Assembly: GCA_016872495.1 (NCBI GenBank) | Contig: VGZT01000012.1 | Location: 1 to 52,509, forward strand | Origin: SAR202 cluster bacterium | Lineage (GTDB): Bacteria > Chloroflexota > Dehalococcoidia > Lucifugimonadales > Lucifugimonadaceae | Reading direction: 5' to 3' | Length of the DNA stretch: 52,509 nucleotides | Shown here: positions 40,921-49,035 of the stretch, in pieces | How positions within the stretch are numbered: the first letter of the stretch is position 1 | How the letters are laid out: each line of letters opens with the position of its first letter | Made by a program: the position numbers and the translations under genes | The notes under the pieces: generated by a model | Seen by the model: only the letters and a program-made list of their open reading frames with translations | Database searches by the model: none | Told to the model about the DNA's origin: nothing

Positions 40921-41433
40921 TCAATACTGCACCAGGGAACTGACGCTCAGGTTGCCGAGCGCGGCCCGACCGTTCAGAAATGTGAGCTCGACGACGAACG
41001 CAGCCCCGGCCGCACGGGCCCCGCGCCCCTCGATGAGGCGGAGGGCCGCGGCCGCCGTGCCGCCAGTCGCCAGCAGGTCGTCAACGATGAGGACCCGCTG
41101 ATCGGGCACGAGCGCGCCCGCGATCATCTCAATGCGGGCCTTGCCGTACTCGAGCATGTAGTCGACTCCCACCGTTTCAGGCGGCAGCTTGTTCGCTTTC
41201 CTAAGCGGTATCAAGGGCACTCCGAGGGCCAGCGCCACGGGTGCCCCGAACAGGAAGCCGCGCGCGTCGATGGCGGCGACCGCATCGATCGACTGGTCGC
41301 GGTAGGTGCCGGTGATCCGCTCGACTGCGTCGCGAAAGGCGGGCGGGTGGGCGAGCAGCGGGGTCAGATCTCTGAAAAGGATCCCCTTCTTAGGGAAGTC
41401 CGGTATGTCCCTGATCCAGTCCTTCAGATTCAA
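40921..41433 (-). CDS. apt: Adenine phosphoribosyltransferase
   Basis: About 170 residues. Salvages adenine to AMP using PRPP. NLKDWIRDIPDFPKKGILFR is the standard N-terminus. IDAVAAIDARGFLFGAPVAL and VPLIPLRKANKLPPET follow. The PRPP loop is VLIVDDLLATGGTAAAALRL. TTG 41433 is chosen because GGAG lies eight to nine bases upstream and the family begins there; an upstream ATG at 41493 would add a basic, unrelated tail. It probably heads a short unit with the HAD gene and is divergent from recF across a 350-base gap. Confidence 0.93.
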   Translation of the reverse strand: MNLKDWIRDIPDFPKKGILFRDLTPLLAHPPAFRDAVERITGTYRDQSIDAVAAIDARGFLFGAPVALALGVPLIPLRKANKLPPETVGVDYMLEYGKARIEMIAGALVPDQRVLIVDDLLATGGTAAAALRLIEGRGARAAGAAFVVELTFLNGRAALGNLSVSSLVQY

Positions 41434-41784
41434 ATCAGGACTCCGTTTTCGGCGGTCGTTCCGCGACCGGGCCGGTCGCCGCGCGGTAGACATACGATAA
41501 CCGCGCGCGCAGATGCGCCAGAGCCGCGTCGGGAGCGCAGGACTGCGCGACTTCTGGGCGCCCGTGCAATTGGGTGGCTCGCAACTGCCGGGCCAGCTGG
41601 CCACCCGTCAGATATACGATGGAAAGCAGAAACTGTATCTCGCGATGCTAGAATCCCCGCACTCACTGCCGATCCCCTCCACACGACGCCACCGGGCCGC
41701 GGCGATCGACCGGCGCCAGGAAACCCCGCGCGGGGCCAACTCCCAGCCCGGCGCCCTATTAGGTTCGGCTTCAGGAGCAGACCG
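41434..41784. other. Divergent intergenic region apt/recF
   Basis: About 351 bases without a convincing gene. It holds a likely extended -10 for recF (41646-41654) and a possible TATACGAT box at about 41612-41620. Several GC-rich inverted repeats lie near recF, for example CCCCGCGCGGGG at 41727-41738, a perfect palindrome about 45 bases before the recF start that could fold or bind a regulator. Confidence 0.4.
41646..41654 (+). promoter_or_regulatory. Extended -10 promoter upstream of recF
   Basis: TGCTAGAAT matches the extended -10 form (TGnTANNNT). It would give a leader of about 125 bases containing the palindrome at 41727-41738. No clear -35. Confidence 0.4.
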
Positions 41785-42960
41785 ATCCACCTCGCGAAAC
41801 TCACACTCCTGAATTTCCGGAACCTCGCGGATACGGCCGTGGAGCTTAGTCCTGGCCTCACGATAATTCAGGGTTCCAATGGGCAAGGGAAGTCGAATCT
41901 GCTCGAAGCAGCCTTCCTGCTCTCGGTGGCCAAGTCGCCCCGCGCCGGAGTCGATCGAGAGCTCATTCGGTGGGATCTGCTGCAGACCGGTGGGCATGCC
42001 CAGGTAGGCGGATTCGCCCGGCAGGCGGATAACACGATCCACGCGCAGATCGATTTCGAGGTCGCGGCCCAGGGCGATCTGCAGGCGGCGCCCAACCTGG
42101 TTCGCAAGTCGTTGCGGGTCAACGGCGTGGTCACGCCGGCGGCCGACTTCGTGGGAACGATAAATGTGATCGCGTTCGCCGCCGAGGACATCAGCCTGGT
42201 CGTCGGCGCGCCGGGCGAGCGCCGGCGGTACCTCGATATCCTGATCTCGCAGACGGATCCGGCTTACCTGAGGACTCTCCAGCGCTACGGAAGAGTAGTG
42301 ACTCAGCGCAACCACCTCCTGCGTCAGGTCAGGGAACGCCGCGCCTCCGACGAGGAGCTTGAGTTCTGGGACCAGCGCCTGGCAGCAGAAGGCGCCGCCA
42401 TCGTCGACCGCCGCCGCCGGGCGGTCGAGCGCCTGCTGATCTACGCGGTCCCAGCGCACCAGGAACTCGCGGGCGTCGGACAGCCGCTTGGAGTCGAATA
42501 TCTGCCCAAGTTGGACGACCAGAATCGTGCGATTCAACCCCTGCCCGTTCGCGAACTGGCGGATCGATTGCTCAAGGCCATGCGGTCGATGCGGTCGCGT
42601 GAGCTCGGCCAGGGGGTGTCGGTTGTCGGTCCACATCGAGACGAGCTGGTGATTACGCTGGGCGGCCAGCCTGCGGGGACGTTCGCATCACGCGGTCAGG
42701 CCCGGACTATCGCGCTGGCGCTCCGCATCGCAGAGGCGTCATTCGTCGAACAGGCGACCGGCCGGAAGCCTGTCCTGGCGCTGGACGACGTGCTTTCGGA
42801 ACTGGACGAGGACCGGCGTAACCGGGTACTGGAAACGAGCCGTCGCTACGACCAGACGCTGCTGACGACGACGGACGAAGAATTCGTCGGAGAGCCTTTT
42901 CGACGCGCGGCTTCTCACCTGTCGATATCTTCGGGCGTCGTCAAGCGTTCCAATGGCTGA
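41785..42960 (+). CDS. recF: DNA replication and repair protein RecF (apparent ATC start)
   Basis: About 391 residues. SMC-like ATPase loading RecA at gaps. Walker A: IIQGSNGQGKSNLLEAAFLL; signature-like FASRGQARTIALALRIAEAS; Walker B: KPVLALDDVLSELDEDRRN. The normal N-terminus (M-x-L-x-x-L-x-L-x-N-F-R-N) is met as IHLAKLTLLNFRN, with ATC where Met is expected and AGGAG seven bases before it. No ATG, GTG or TTG lies in frame for well over 100 bases upstream, and the longer open frame is antisense to apt and HAD. So recF seems to use AUC, or the sequence has an error. Not next to dnaA/dnaN; its end overlaps the sirtuin. Confidence 0.9.
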   Translation: MHLAKLTLLNFRNLADTAVELSPGLTIIQGSNGQGKSNLLEAAFLLSVAKSPRAGVDRELIRWDLLQTGGHAQVGGFARQADNTIHAQIDFEVAAQGDLQAAPNLVRKSLRVNGVVTPAADFVGTINVIAFAAEDISLVVGAPGERRRYLDILISQTDPAYLRTLQRYGRVVTQRNHLLRQVRERRASDEELEFWDQRLAAEGAAIVDRRRRAVERLLIYAVPAHQELAGVGQPLGVEYLPKLDDQNRAIQPLPVRELADRLLKAMRSMRSRELGQGVSVVGPHRDELVITLGGQPAGTFASRGQARTIALALRIAEASFVEQATGRKPVLALDDVLSELDEDRRNRVLETSRRYDQTLLTTTDEEFVGEPFRRAASHLSISSGVVKRSNG

Positions 42961-43756
42961 GGCCCGGGGCGCGATCGATCAGGCGGTCGAACTGATCCTT
43001 GCCAGCCGCAATGTGATCGCGATGACCGGCGCGGGTATGTCCGTGGAGAGCGGGATCCCGCCGTTTCGCGGCGAAGGTGGGCTCTGGACGCAATTCGGCG
43101 GGCCGGACGCCAACCAGTATCAGCGATTCCTGGCCGACCCCGACGCGTTCTGGGCACGTGAGCTGCAACAGGCGAACGAGCCCTACATCGTCGAACTCAG
43201 AAAAACGATCTCGGTTGCCGCTCCGAATCCGGGGCACGTTGCCCTGGCGTCGCTGGAATCGGAGGGGGTACTGACGACAGTCGTGACCCAGAACATCGAT
43301 GGGCTGCACCAGGCTGCCGGAAGCAAGTCAGTGATCGAGATGCATGGCAGCCGGCACAAGATGCGTTGCGTCGATTGTGGCGACCGTTCGCCCAGAGAAG
43401 CGATGTTTCTGCAGGTGCGACCAGCGCCGTGCGTTCGGTGCGGCGGACGGGTGAAGTACGACTCCGTGCTGTTTGGCGAGCCGATTCCCAGGAGCGTTTT
43501 GGAGGAGGCCCGCGCCGCGACCGACCGAGCGGACTGTGTACTGGTCGTCGGTACCTCCGCGACTGTTCGCCCTGCCGGCGGCCTTCCACGGATCGCGAAG
43601 TCGAACGGGGCTCGCCTGATCGAGGTGAATCCTGATTCCACGGCTATCACCGAAACCTGCGATGTGGTGCTGCGTGGCCGCGCGGCCGCGATCCTGCCGG
43701 AGCTAGTCGCAGAGATCGGTCTCGTGCGTCCCGGTCACACGCCTCGGCAGCGGTGA
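42953..43756 (+). CDS. Sir2 family NAD-dependent protein deacylase
   Basis: About 267 residues. Rossmann core with TGAGMSVESGIPPFRGEGGL (NAD binding), TQNIDGLHQAAGS, catalytic His in IEMHGSRHKMRC, zinc pairs CVDC and CVRC, and VVGTSATVRPAGGLPRIAK, IEVNPDSTAI at the end. It removes acyl groups from lysine using NAD+. Lacking the Ala/Tyr/Arg desuccinylase signature in obvious form, plain deacetylation is the safer call. The ATG overlaps the last eight bases of recF, so the two are co-translated. Confidence 0.92.
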   Translation: MAEARGAIDQAVELILASRNVIAMTGAGMSVESGIPPFRGEGGLWTQFGGPDANQYQRFLADPDAFWARELQQANEPYIVELRKTISVAAPNPGHVALASLESEGVLTTVVTQNIDGLHQAAGSKSVIEMHGSRHKMRCVDCGDRSPREAMFLQVRPAPCVRCGGRVKYDSVLFGEPIPRSVLEEARAATDRADCVLVVGTSATVRPAGGLPRIAKSNGARLIEVNPDSTAITETCDVVLRGRAAAILPELVAEIGLVRPGHTPRQR

Positions 43757-43820
43757 ACACCCCGCGCCGTGCGGGGTAAGATTGGCGCACAACCGCCTGA
43801 AGACGACACGGAGCTCGTTG

Positions 43821-45170
43821 ATGTCGAACATCTTGAAGGCCGCGCTCGACCGTGAGATCGAACGGTATGTTGCGGAGAACCCGAAATCCCGCGCCATCCA
43901 GGAGCGCGCCGAGCGTTCCCTGCCCGGAGGCGACTCCCGGAACAGCATCTGGTGGGCACCGTTCCCTACCTACGTGACCCGCGGTGAGGGCTCTCGCCTG
44001 CACGACGTCGACGGTCACGCCAGGGTCGACCTCATCAACAACATGACGACCCTGATCCTCGGGCACTCCCATCCGGCCGTCGTGAAGGCGGTGACCGAGC
44101 AGGCGGCCCGAGGGCTGTCCTTCCCCGCACCATCGGAGCTGGTGGTCAGGTGGGGGGAGATCATCGTCGATCGAATCCCCTCGATCGACAAGGTCCGCTT
44201 CGTGAACTCGGGTACCGAGGGGACGCTGAACGCCATCCGGGCGGCCAGGGCGTTCACCGGCAAGGACAAGATCGGCAAATTCGAGGGCGGGTACCACGGA
44301 GCCCACGACGACGTTGCGGTGAGCGTTGACCCGCCTATCACAAAGGCGGGCGAAGCACGCGCTCCGACGCCGGTGGCCGACTACCTCGGCGTTCCCAGGA
44401 AGTCGCCTGCCGAAACGATCGTGATGCCCTACAACGACCTTGAAGCTTCAGCTGCGATCATCGAGCGTCACAAGTCGGACCTTGCCGCGGTGATCGTGGA
44501 ACCGGTCATCGGGCGGCTGGGAATGGTCCCGGCCGACGTCGAGTTCCTGAAAGGGCTGCGTGACCTGACGCAGCGCCTGGGCATCGTCCTTATCTTTGAC
44601 GAAGTGATCGCGCTGCGCGTCGCTCGCGGCGGCGCCCAGGAACGCTTCGGAGTCATCCCCGACATGACCGCCATGGGCAAGATTATCGGGGGGGGCATGC
44701 CGGTTGGAGGATTCGGCGGCCGCGCGGACATCATGGAACTGTTCAATCCCAAGTCCGGTCCGAAGGTCAAGCACGCCGGTACCTTCAACGGCAACCCGAT
44801 GACCGCCGCCGCCGGGGTGGCCACACTGGAAGCTCTGACGCCAGCGGTCTATCAGCGGCTCGAACAGCTGGGCGAGTCGGTCCGCAAGAAACTGTCTGCG
44901 CTCATCAAGGAACGCGAGACGCCGATGGGCGTGACCGGGATCGCGTCCCTTTTCTCGCTGCAGTTCACGTCGGAGACGATTCGCGACTACCGCTCAGTGC
45001 AGTCCAACGACAAGACATTCCAGCGCTTGATGTTCATCGGCCTGCTGAACGAGGGCTTCGCCCTGTCGCCATCTTGCGCTGGGAACGTCTCCGCGGCGAT
45101 CAACGAAAAGGACATCGACGCGTTTGTCGCAGCGGTAGGACGCGTTATGGAGCGGGCCGGCTACGGTTAG
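43821..45170 (+). CDS. Aspartate aminotransferase family protein (GSA-aminomutase-like)
   Basis: About 449 residues, class III PLP enzyme closest in layout to glutamate-1-semialdehyde aminomutase: AERSLPGGDSRNSIWWAPFP, the FVNSGTEGTLNAIRAARAFT phosphate loop, FEGGYHGAHDDVAVSV, DEVIALRVARGG (PLP Asp about 260), MGKIIGGGMPVGGFGG (Schiff-base Lys about 287) and HAGTFNGNPMTAAAGVATLE. No heme genes are nearby, so a different substrate (beta-amino or other aminotransfer) is likely. The usual GSA-AM motif GGLIGGGLPVGA is altered. ATG 43821 has GGAG upstream; an in-frame TTG at 43782 lacks it. Confidence 0.85.
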   Translation: MSNILKAALDREIERYVAENPKSRAIQERAERSLPGGDSRNSIWWAPFPTYVTRGEGSRLHDVDGHARVDLINNMTTLILGHSHPAVVKAVTEQAARGLSFPAPSELVVRWGEIIVDRIPSIDKVRFVNSGTEGTLNAIRAARAFTGKDKIGKFEGGYHGAHDDVAVSVDPPITKAGEARAPTPVADYLGVPRKSPAETIVMPYNDLEASAAIIERHKSDLAAVIVEPVIGRLGMVPADVEFLKGLRDLTQRLGIVLIFDEVIALRVARGGAQERFGVIPDMTAMGKIIGGGMPVGGFGGRADIMELFNPKSGPKVKHAGTFNGNPMTAAAGVATLEALTPAVYQRLEQLGESVRKKLSALIKERETPMGVTGIASLFSLQFTSETIRDYRSVQSNDKTFQRLMFIGLLNEGFALSPSCAGNVSAAINEKDIDAFVAAVGRVMERAGYG

Positions 45171-45214
45171 TTGCCGGGGCCCATGGCTGGCCTTGCGCTG
45201 AACGGCGGCGCCAG

Positions 45215-46081
45215 CTAACGGTCCTCGAACGGCAGCCCCACGGCCTGCTCCAGGTCGGGTGTGGCGGCCACAAGGCTTCGCTCCTCCACGGCTGGCTTCC
45301 CGCGCGGGTTGTCCTCTTCGTCGAACTCACCGACGACGTCGCGTCGCAATGCGCGCCGGTCCAGGAACAACTCCGGGCGGACCTCGTCTTCTAGAGAAGC
45401 GTCTTCCGTCCGGTTGTCGCCGAAGATCGCGGGCGGGAAGGAAGTGATATTCGCCTGGGCCTGCGATCGGTAGCTCTCCCGAACGAATACGGAAACCGAT
45501 TGGTTGGCGAATCCGGCCACGGTGGCTTCATACCGGTTGCCGCCTCCGGTCAGGCGCGTTACTCGCCGCGCGATGCGAGCGTCAAGGAGCCCGAGGTAAT
45601 CGCCTGACGGGCTGGTGACGGTTACGTCGGTGCCCCTGGATTCGAGGGTTACCCGGTCCCCTGCGGTCACCTTCGCGAGGATCCTGGGCGGCGCGGATTT
45701 CTTGAGCTCGCTCAGAACGGCGCTACCACGCGCGGCCATGAAGACCGCCGGATTTGCCTTGGCAGTGCGATTGACGATGGCGACGGTGGAGTCTGCGTTC
45801 TCGAGCTGCTTGAGTCGCTCGAGGTTGCGGGTCGCGATCGGGTTGCCGGGCCGAAGGTCCATGCTCCGCTGGAAAGCGCTGATGGCTTCCTTGACCTTGC
45901 CGACCTCGGAAAGAGCCTTGCCGAGGCGGTTGTGCGCTTCGACGTCGCCGGGGGACTGCGCAATGAGCTCGCGATTCGTGTGAATCGCGTCGTCCCATTG
46001 CCCCGTTCGTGCATGGGAAACGGCGCGATTTGCCAGTTCCGCGAGGGGATTCGTAGCTATCAGGGTCTTGTGTTGCTGCAT
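45215..46081 (-). CDS. TPR-repeat protein with C-terminal beta domain
   Basis: About 288 residues. Two TPR repeats near the N-terminus (LAELANRAVSHARTGQWDDA to DVEAHNRLGKALSEVGKVKE, about 13-85). A mostly beta region follows (VTAGDRVTLESRGTDVTVTS, SGDYLGLLDARIARRV, FANQSVSVFVRESYRS, about 120-215), then an acidic tail (about 225-288). No signal peptide. ATG 46081 follows a GAGAG stretch and starts just before the repeats. I do not recognise the C-terminal domain; a protein-interaction scaffold is the most that can be said. Preceded by its own promoter-like pair. Confidence 0.75.
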   Translation of the reverse strand: MQQHKTLIATNPLAELANRAVSHARTGQWDDAIHTNRELIAQSPGDVEAHNRLGKALSEVGKVKEAISAFQRSMDLRPGNPIATRNLERLKQLENADSTVAIVNRTAKANPAVFMAARGSAVLSELKKSAPPRILAKVTAGDRVTLESRGTDVTVTSPSGDYLGLLDARIARRVTRLTGGGNRYEATVAGFANQSVSVFVRESYRSQAQANITSFPPAIFGDNRTEDASLEDEVRPELFLDRRALRRDVVGEFDEEDNPRGKPAVEERSLVAATPDLEQAVGLPFEDR

Positions 46082-46137
46082 TCCTGTACTCTCGGGCTCA
46101 AGTTCTGTGGCCGGCAACTGATCCGTCCGGCGCCCGG

Positions 46138-46166
46138 ATGTTAGGTAGCGGGGCTTGCCCTTGCAA
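46138..46166 (-). promoter_or_regulatory. Candidate promoter of the TPR-protein gene
   Basis: Minus strand TTGCAA (46166-46161), 17-base spacer, TAACAT (46143-46138), in the 208-base gap upstream of the TPR gene and about 57 bases before its ATG. Nothing else is recognised in that gap. Confidence 0.4.
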
Positions 46167-46289
46167 GGTGATTTCACTGAGTCTTCGGGTGGATTTACAC
46201 GGAAACGGAACATGTGTGTTTCACGCCAGCATCCTGCCTCAGGCTGCATGACGGGAGTCTTACGGGATGCGTGGAGCGGTTGGTCGCGC

Positions 46290-47036
46290 TCAGGTCCGGC
46301 GGTGGCGACGGTGGAAGCGCAGCGGGAGCAGGGTCCAGATCGCCTCGATCACGATTCCACCGGACATCTTGGACTTGCCCGAGCGCCGTTCAGCGAATGC
46401 GTAGGCGTGCTCGACGATCGTCATTCGATGGAACTCACACCAGTGCGCCACCTCGGCCTGGAACCCGTACCCGGACGTTTGGAAGCGGGTAAAGTCCAGC
46501 CTCGCCAGCGCCTCCCGGCGGAACACCTTGAATCCTGAGGTAGCGTCGTGGACCTTGAGCCCGACCAGCCACTTGATGCCCAGGTTGCCGACGCGGCTGA
46601 GGGCTCGACGCCCGATGTTCCAGCCGGGATCTACCGCGCCGCCCTTGATGTACCGCGAGCCGGCCACGACATCGGCCGACCGGGCCCTGGCCAGCATCAG
46701 CGGCACCTGCGCCGGCGGGTGCGAAAGGTCGGCATCCATCTCGACGATGTAGGCGGCGCCCGAGTCCAGTGCGGCCTTGAACCCGACGGCATACGCCTTG
46801 CCGAGGCCTTCCTTCCTGGTCCGGTGAATCACGGTGAAGTGGCCTGGATACGTCTTCTTCATGGATTCGGCGACCTCACCCGTGCCGTCCGGGGAACCGT
46901 CGTCGACGATGATGAAGCCGAGACCGTCGATGCCCAGCGCGATCAGTTCGCTCACAACGGCAGGCAGGTTTTCAGCCTCGTTGTAGGTGGGGATGACCAC
47001 CACAACGGTCGGTCGTTCGGCCACCTCAGCGTGCAC
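46290..47036 (-). CDS. Polyprenol-phosphate mannosyltransferase-like GT2 glycosyltransferase
   Basis: About 248 residues of the GT2/DPM1 type. VVVVIPTYNEAENLPAVVSE opens the nucleotide-sugar fold; IIVDDGSPDGTGEV and VEMDADLSHPP (DxD metal motif) follow, then VAGSRYIKGG and DATSGFKVFRREAL. No C-terminal membrane helices, so a soluble single-domain Dpm1-like enzyme acting at the membrane face on a lipid carrier. GTG 47036 overlaps the preceding GT2; GTG 47024 is an alternative. Last gene of thrB-lysC-GT2-GT2. The sugar is inferred, not shown. Confidence 0.85.
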   Translation of the reverse strand: MHAEVAERPTVVVVIPTYNEAENLPAVVSELIALGIDGLGFIIVDDGSPDGTGEVAESMKKTYPGHFTVIHRTRKEGLGKAYAVGFKAALDSGAAYIVEMDADLSHPPAQVPLMLARARSADVVAGSRYIKGGAVDPGWNIGRRALSRVGNLGIKWLVGLKVHDATSGFKVFRREALARLDFTRFQTSGYGFQAEVAHWCEFHRMTIVEHAYAFAERRSGKSKMSGGIVIEAIWTLLPLRFHRRHRRT

Positions 47037-47799
47037 CCTTGTCGGGTGGAGCCGAAGCGGGCGCGTTGATGCCCCGGTAGCGCCTCGCAAGGTCGTTCAA
47101 ACGGACCCGCACGATGTCGATAAAGGCGAGGCCGCCCTTTCGGAAGGTCATCGAACTTCCGCCGTGGAAGTACCAGTCGATCGGGATCTCCACCAGCTTC
47201 ATTCGGCTTTTCCTGGCGAGGAAAAGCACTTCGACGTCGAATCCGAATCCGTGCAGCCGTTGGACCTTGAAGATCCGATCCGCCGCGGCCCCGCTGAACA
47301 TCTTGAAGCCGCACTGAGTGTCGTCCAGGCCCCTGACCGCCAGGATCCTCACCGCGCGATTGAAGAGCCGGCCGAACAGGTGGCGACGGAAAGGCTCGTT
47401 GAAGCGGCGAGCGCCCGGGGCCTCGCGCGAGCCCAGCCCCACGTCGTATCCGTACTGGGCAGCCGGTATCAGGAACCGATCGATCTGCTCGGGGGGCATC
47501 GACAGATCGGCGTCACATAGAAACCGCCAGGGGGCCTGCGAGGCGAGCATGCCACGGCTGACCGCCCATCCCTTCCCGCCATGCTTCAGGTCGAGCATGC
47601 GGACCCTCGGCTCGGCGATCGCGACCCTTCGCACGGCCTCGATAGTCCCGTCCGAGCTTCCGTCGTTGGCGACGATGATCTCCCAGGCAAAGGGTTTCGT
47701 GGACAGGTGGCGGATGACCCGTCCGAGCGAGTCGGTGATCCGCGCTTCTTCGTTGTAAGCCGGGATCACGACCGTTAGGTATGGCCCGTTGCTTGCCAA
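47026..47799 (-). CDS. GT2 glycosyltransferase, dolichyl-phosphate glucosyltransferase-like
   Basis: 257 residues. TVVIPAYNEEARITDSLGRV, WEIIVANDGSSDGTIEAVRR, RMLDLKHGGKGWAVSRGM, RFLCDADLSMPPEQIDRFL (DxD), VGLGSREAPGARR and DTQCGFKMFSGAAADRIF are characteristic of the ALG5-like branch of GT2. It probably adds a hexose to a polyprenyl phosphate. The start is TTG 47799, four bases after the lysC stop, with a weak Shine-Dalgarno. Its stop lies within the start region of the Dpm1-like gene, so the two enzymes are made together. Confidence 0.87.
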   Translation of the reverse strand: MASNGPYLTVVIPAYNEEARITDSLGRVIRHLSTKPFAWEIIVANDGSSDGTIEAVRRVAIAEPRVRMLDLKHGGKGWAVSRGMLASQAPWRFLCDADLSMPPEQIDRFLIPAAQYGYDVGLGSREAPGARRFNEPFRRHLFGRLFNRAVRILAVRGLDDTQCGFKMFSGAAADRIFKVQRLHGFGFDVEVLFLARKSRMKLVEIPIDWYFHGGSSMTFRKGGLAFIDIVRVRLNDLARRYRGINAPASAPPDKGAR

Positions 47800-47802
47800 C
47801 GA

Positions 47803-49035
47803 TCAGCCGGCCGATGCCTCGTGCAGGCCGAAGGCCCGGTGGAGTGAGCGGGCGGCTTTTTCTACCAGGGGGGCATCGATGATGCAGGTGATTCGAATCT
47901 CGGAAGTCGTGATCATGTCAATGTTGACACCGGCGGCAGAGAGCGCGCGAAACATGCGTGCGGCGTAGCCCGGGCTGTTAGTCATCCCGGTGCCGACAAT
48001 GCTGACTTTCGAAAACCCTCGCCCGCCGGTCACGCCGCCTGCCGAGCACGACTGGCATCGCTCGGTGATGGCCAGCGCACGGTCCAGGTCGCCTTCGGCC
48101 ACAGTAAACGAAATGTCGGCTTTACCATCGGCGCCGGCGTTCTGGACGATCACGTCCACGCTGATTCCCGCCTCGGCGAGCGGTTCAAAGATCTCCGCAG
48201 CCACGCCTGGCCGGTCTTCGACGCCCCGAACCATGATCTTGCCCACGTTTCGAGTGACGGCAACGCCTGTCACCGCCTTGCGAACTTCCATCATGCGCGA
48301 CTCTCCATGAATCAGCGTACCCGGCTTGTCTTCAAAGGTTGAGGCGACCAGGATCTCGACGTCGTACACAGCGCCCAGCTCGATCGACCGGGGGTTCATC
48401 TTGGCGCCCAGGCTTGCCAGCTCGAGCATCTCCTCGTACCCGATCTCGCGCAGCTTTCGGGCATCCGGGACGAGCCTTGGGTCGGTTGTGTAGATACCAT
48501 CGACATCGGTGAAGATTTCGCAGCGGGACGCCTTCAGCCCGGCCGCAATCGCTACCGCCGTGGTATCGGAACCACCGCGGCCCAGCGTAGTGACGTCCTC
48601 AGTTTCCGCCAGGCCCTGGAACCCGGCTACGATCACGATCTTTCCTGAGCCGAGCTCCCGTTTCAGCCGAGTCGTGTCGATGTCGGCAATGCGGGCGGAG
48701 CCGTGCCGGGAATCGGTCCTCACCCCTGCTTGCGGACCGCTCAGGCTTACGACGTCGTGGCCCATCGAGCGGATTGCGATCGCCATCAAGGTCGCGGTCA
48801 CCAGTTCGCCCGTCGAGAGAAGGGTGTCCATTTCGCGCGGGTCGGGTACATGCGAGGGTCCCGAGGCCAGGCGCGCCAGAGCTATCAAGTCATCGGTCGT
48901 GTCCCCCATGGCCGAAACGACGACGACAAGGTCGACACCCGATGACCGCCGCGCGCATATCTTCCCGGCTACGACTCGGATCTTCTCGGCGGTGGCGAGA
49001 GACGAACCTCCGTACTTCTGAACAACTACTGGCAT
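47803..49035 (-). CDS. lysC: Aspartate kinase
   Basis: 410 residues, monofunctional. Phosphorylates aspartate, first step to Lys, Thr and Met. VVVQKYGGSSLATAEKIR at the N-terminus, VVVSAMGDTTDDLIALA, STGELVTATLMAIAI, TLGRGGSDTTAVAIAAGL and TDVDGIYTTDPRLV belong to the kinase domain. Two ACT regulatory domains follow (from about 265: DRPGVAAEIFEPLAEAGISV and VSIVGTGMTNSPGYAARMFR), so allosteric end-product control is expected. The ATG overlaps the thrB stop by one base (TAATG). Confidence 0.96.
   Translation of the reverse strand: MPVVVQKYGGSSLATAEKIRVVAGKICARRSSGVDLVVVVSAMGDTTDDLIALARLASGPSHVPDPREMDTLLSTGELVTATLMAIAIRSMGHDVVSLSGPQAGVRTDSRHGSARIADIDTTRLKRELGSGKIVIVAGFQGLAETEDVTTLGRGGSDTTAVAIAAGLKASRCEIFTDVDGIYTTDPRLVPDARKLREIGYEEMLELASLGAKMNPRSIELGAVYDVEILVASTFEDKPGTLIHGESRMMEVRKAVTGVAVTRNVGKIMVRGVEDRPGVAAEIFEPLAEAGISVDVIVQNAGADGKADISFTVAEGDLDRALAITERCQSCSAGGVTGGRGFSKVSIVGTGMTNSPGYAARMFRALSAAGVNIDMITTSEIRITCIIDAPLVEKAARSLHRAFGLHEASAG

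Noticed and set aside
40840-41784. N-terminal 315 codons of the long recF frame
   Set aside because: They are antisense to apt and the HAD gene and do not resemble RecF; the real protein begins near 41785.
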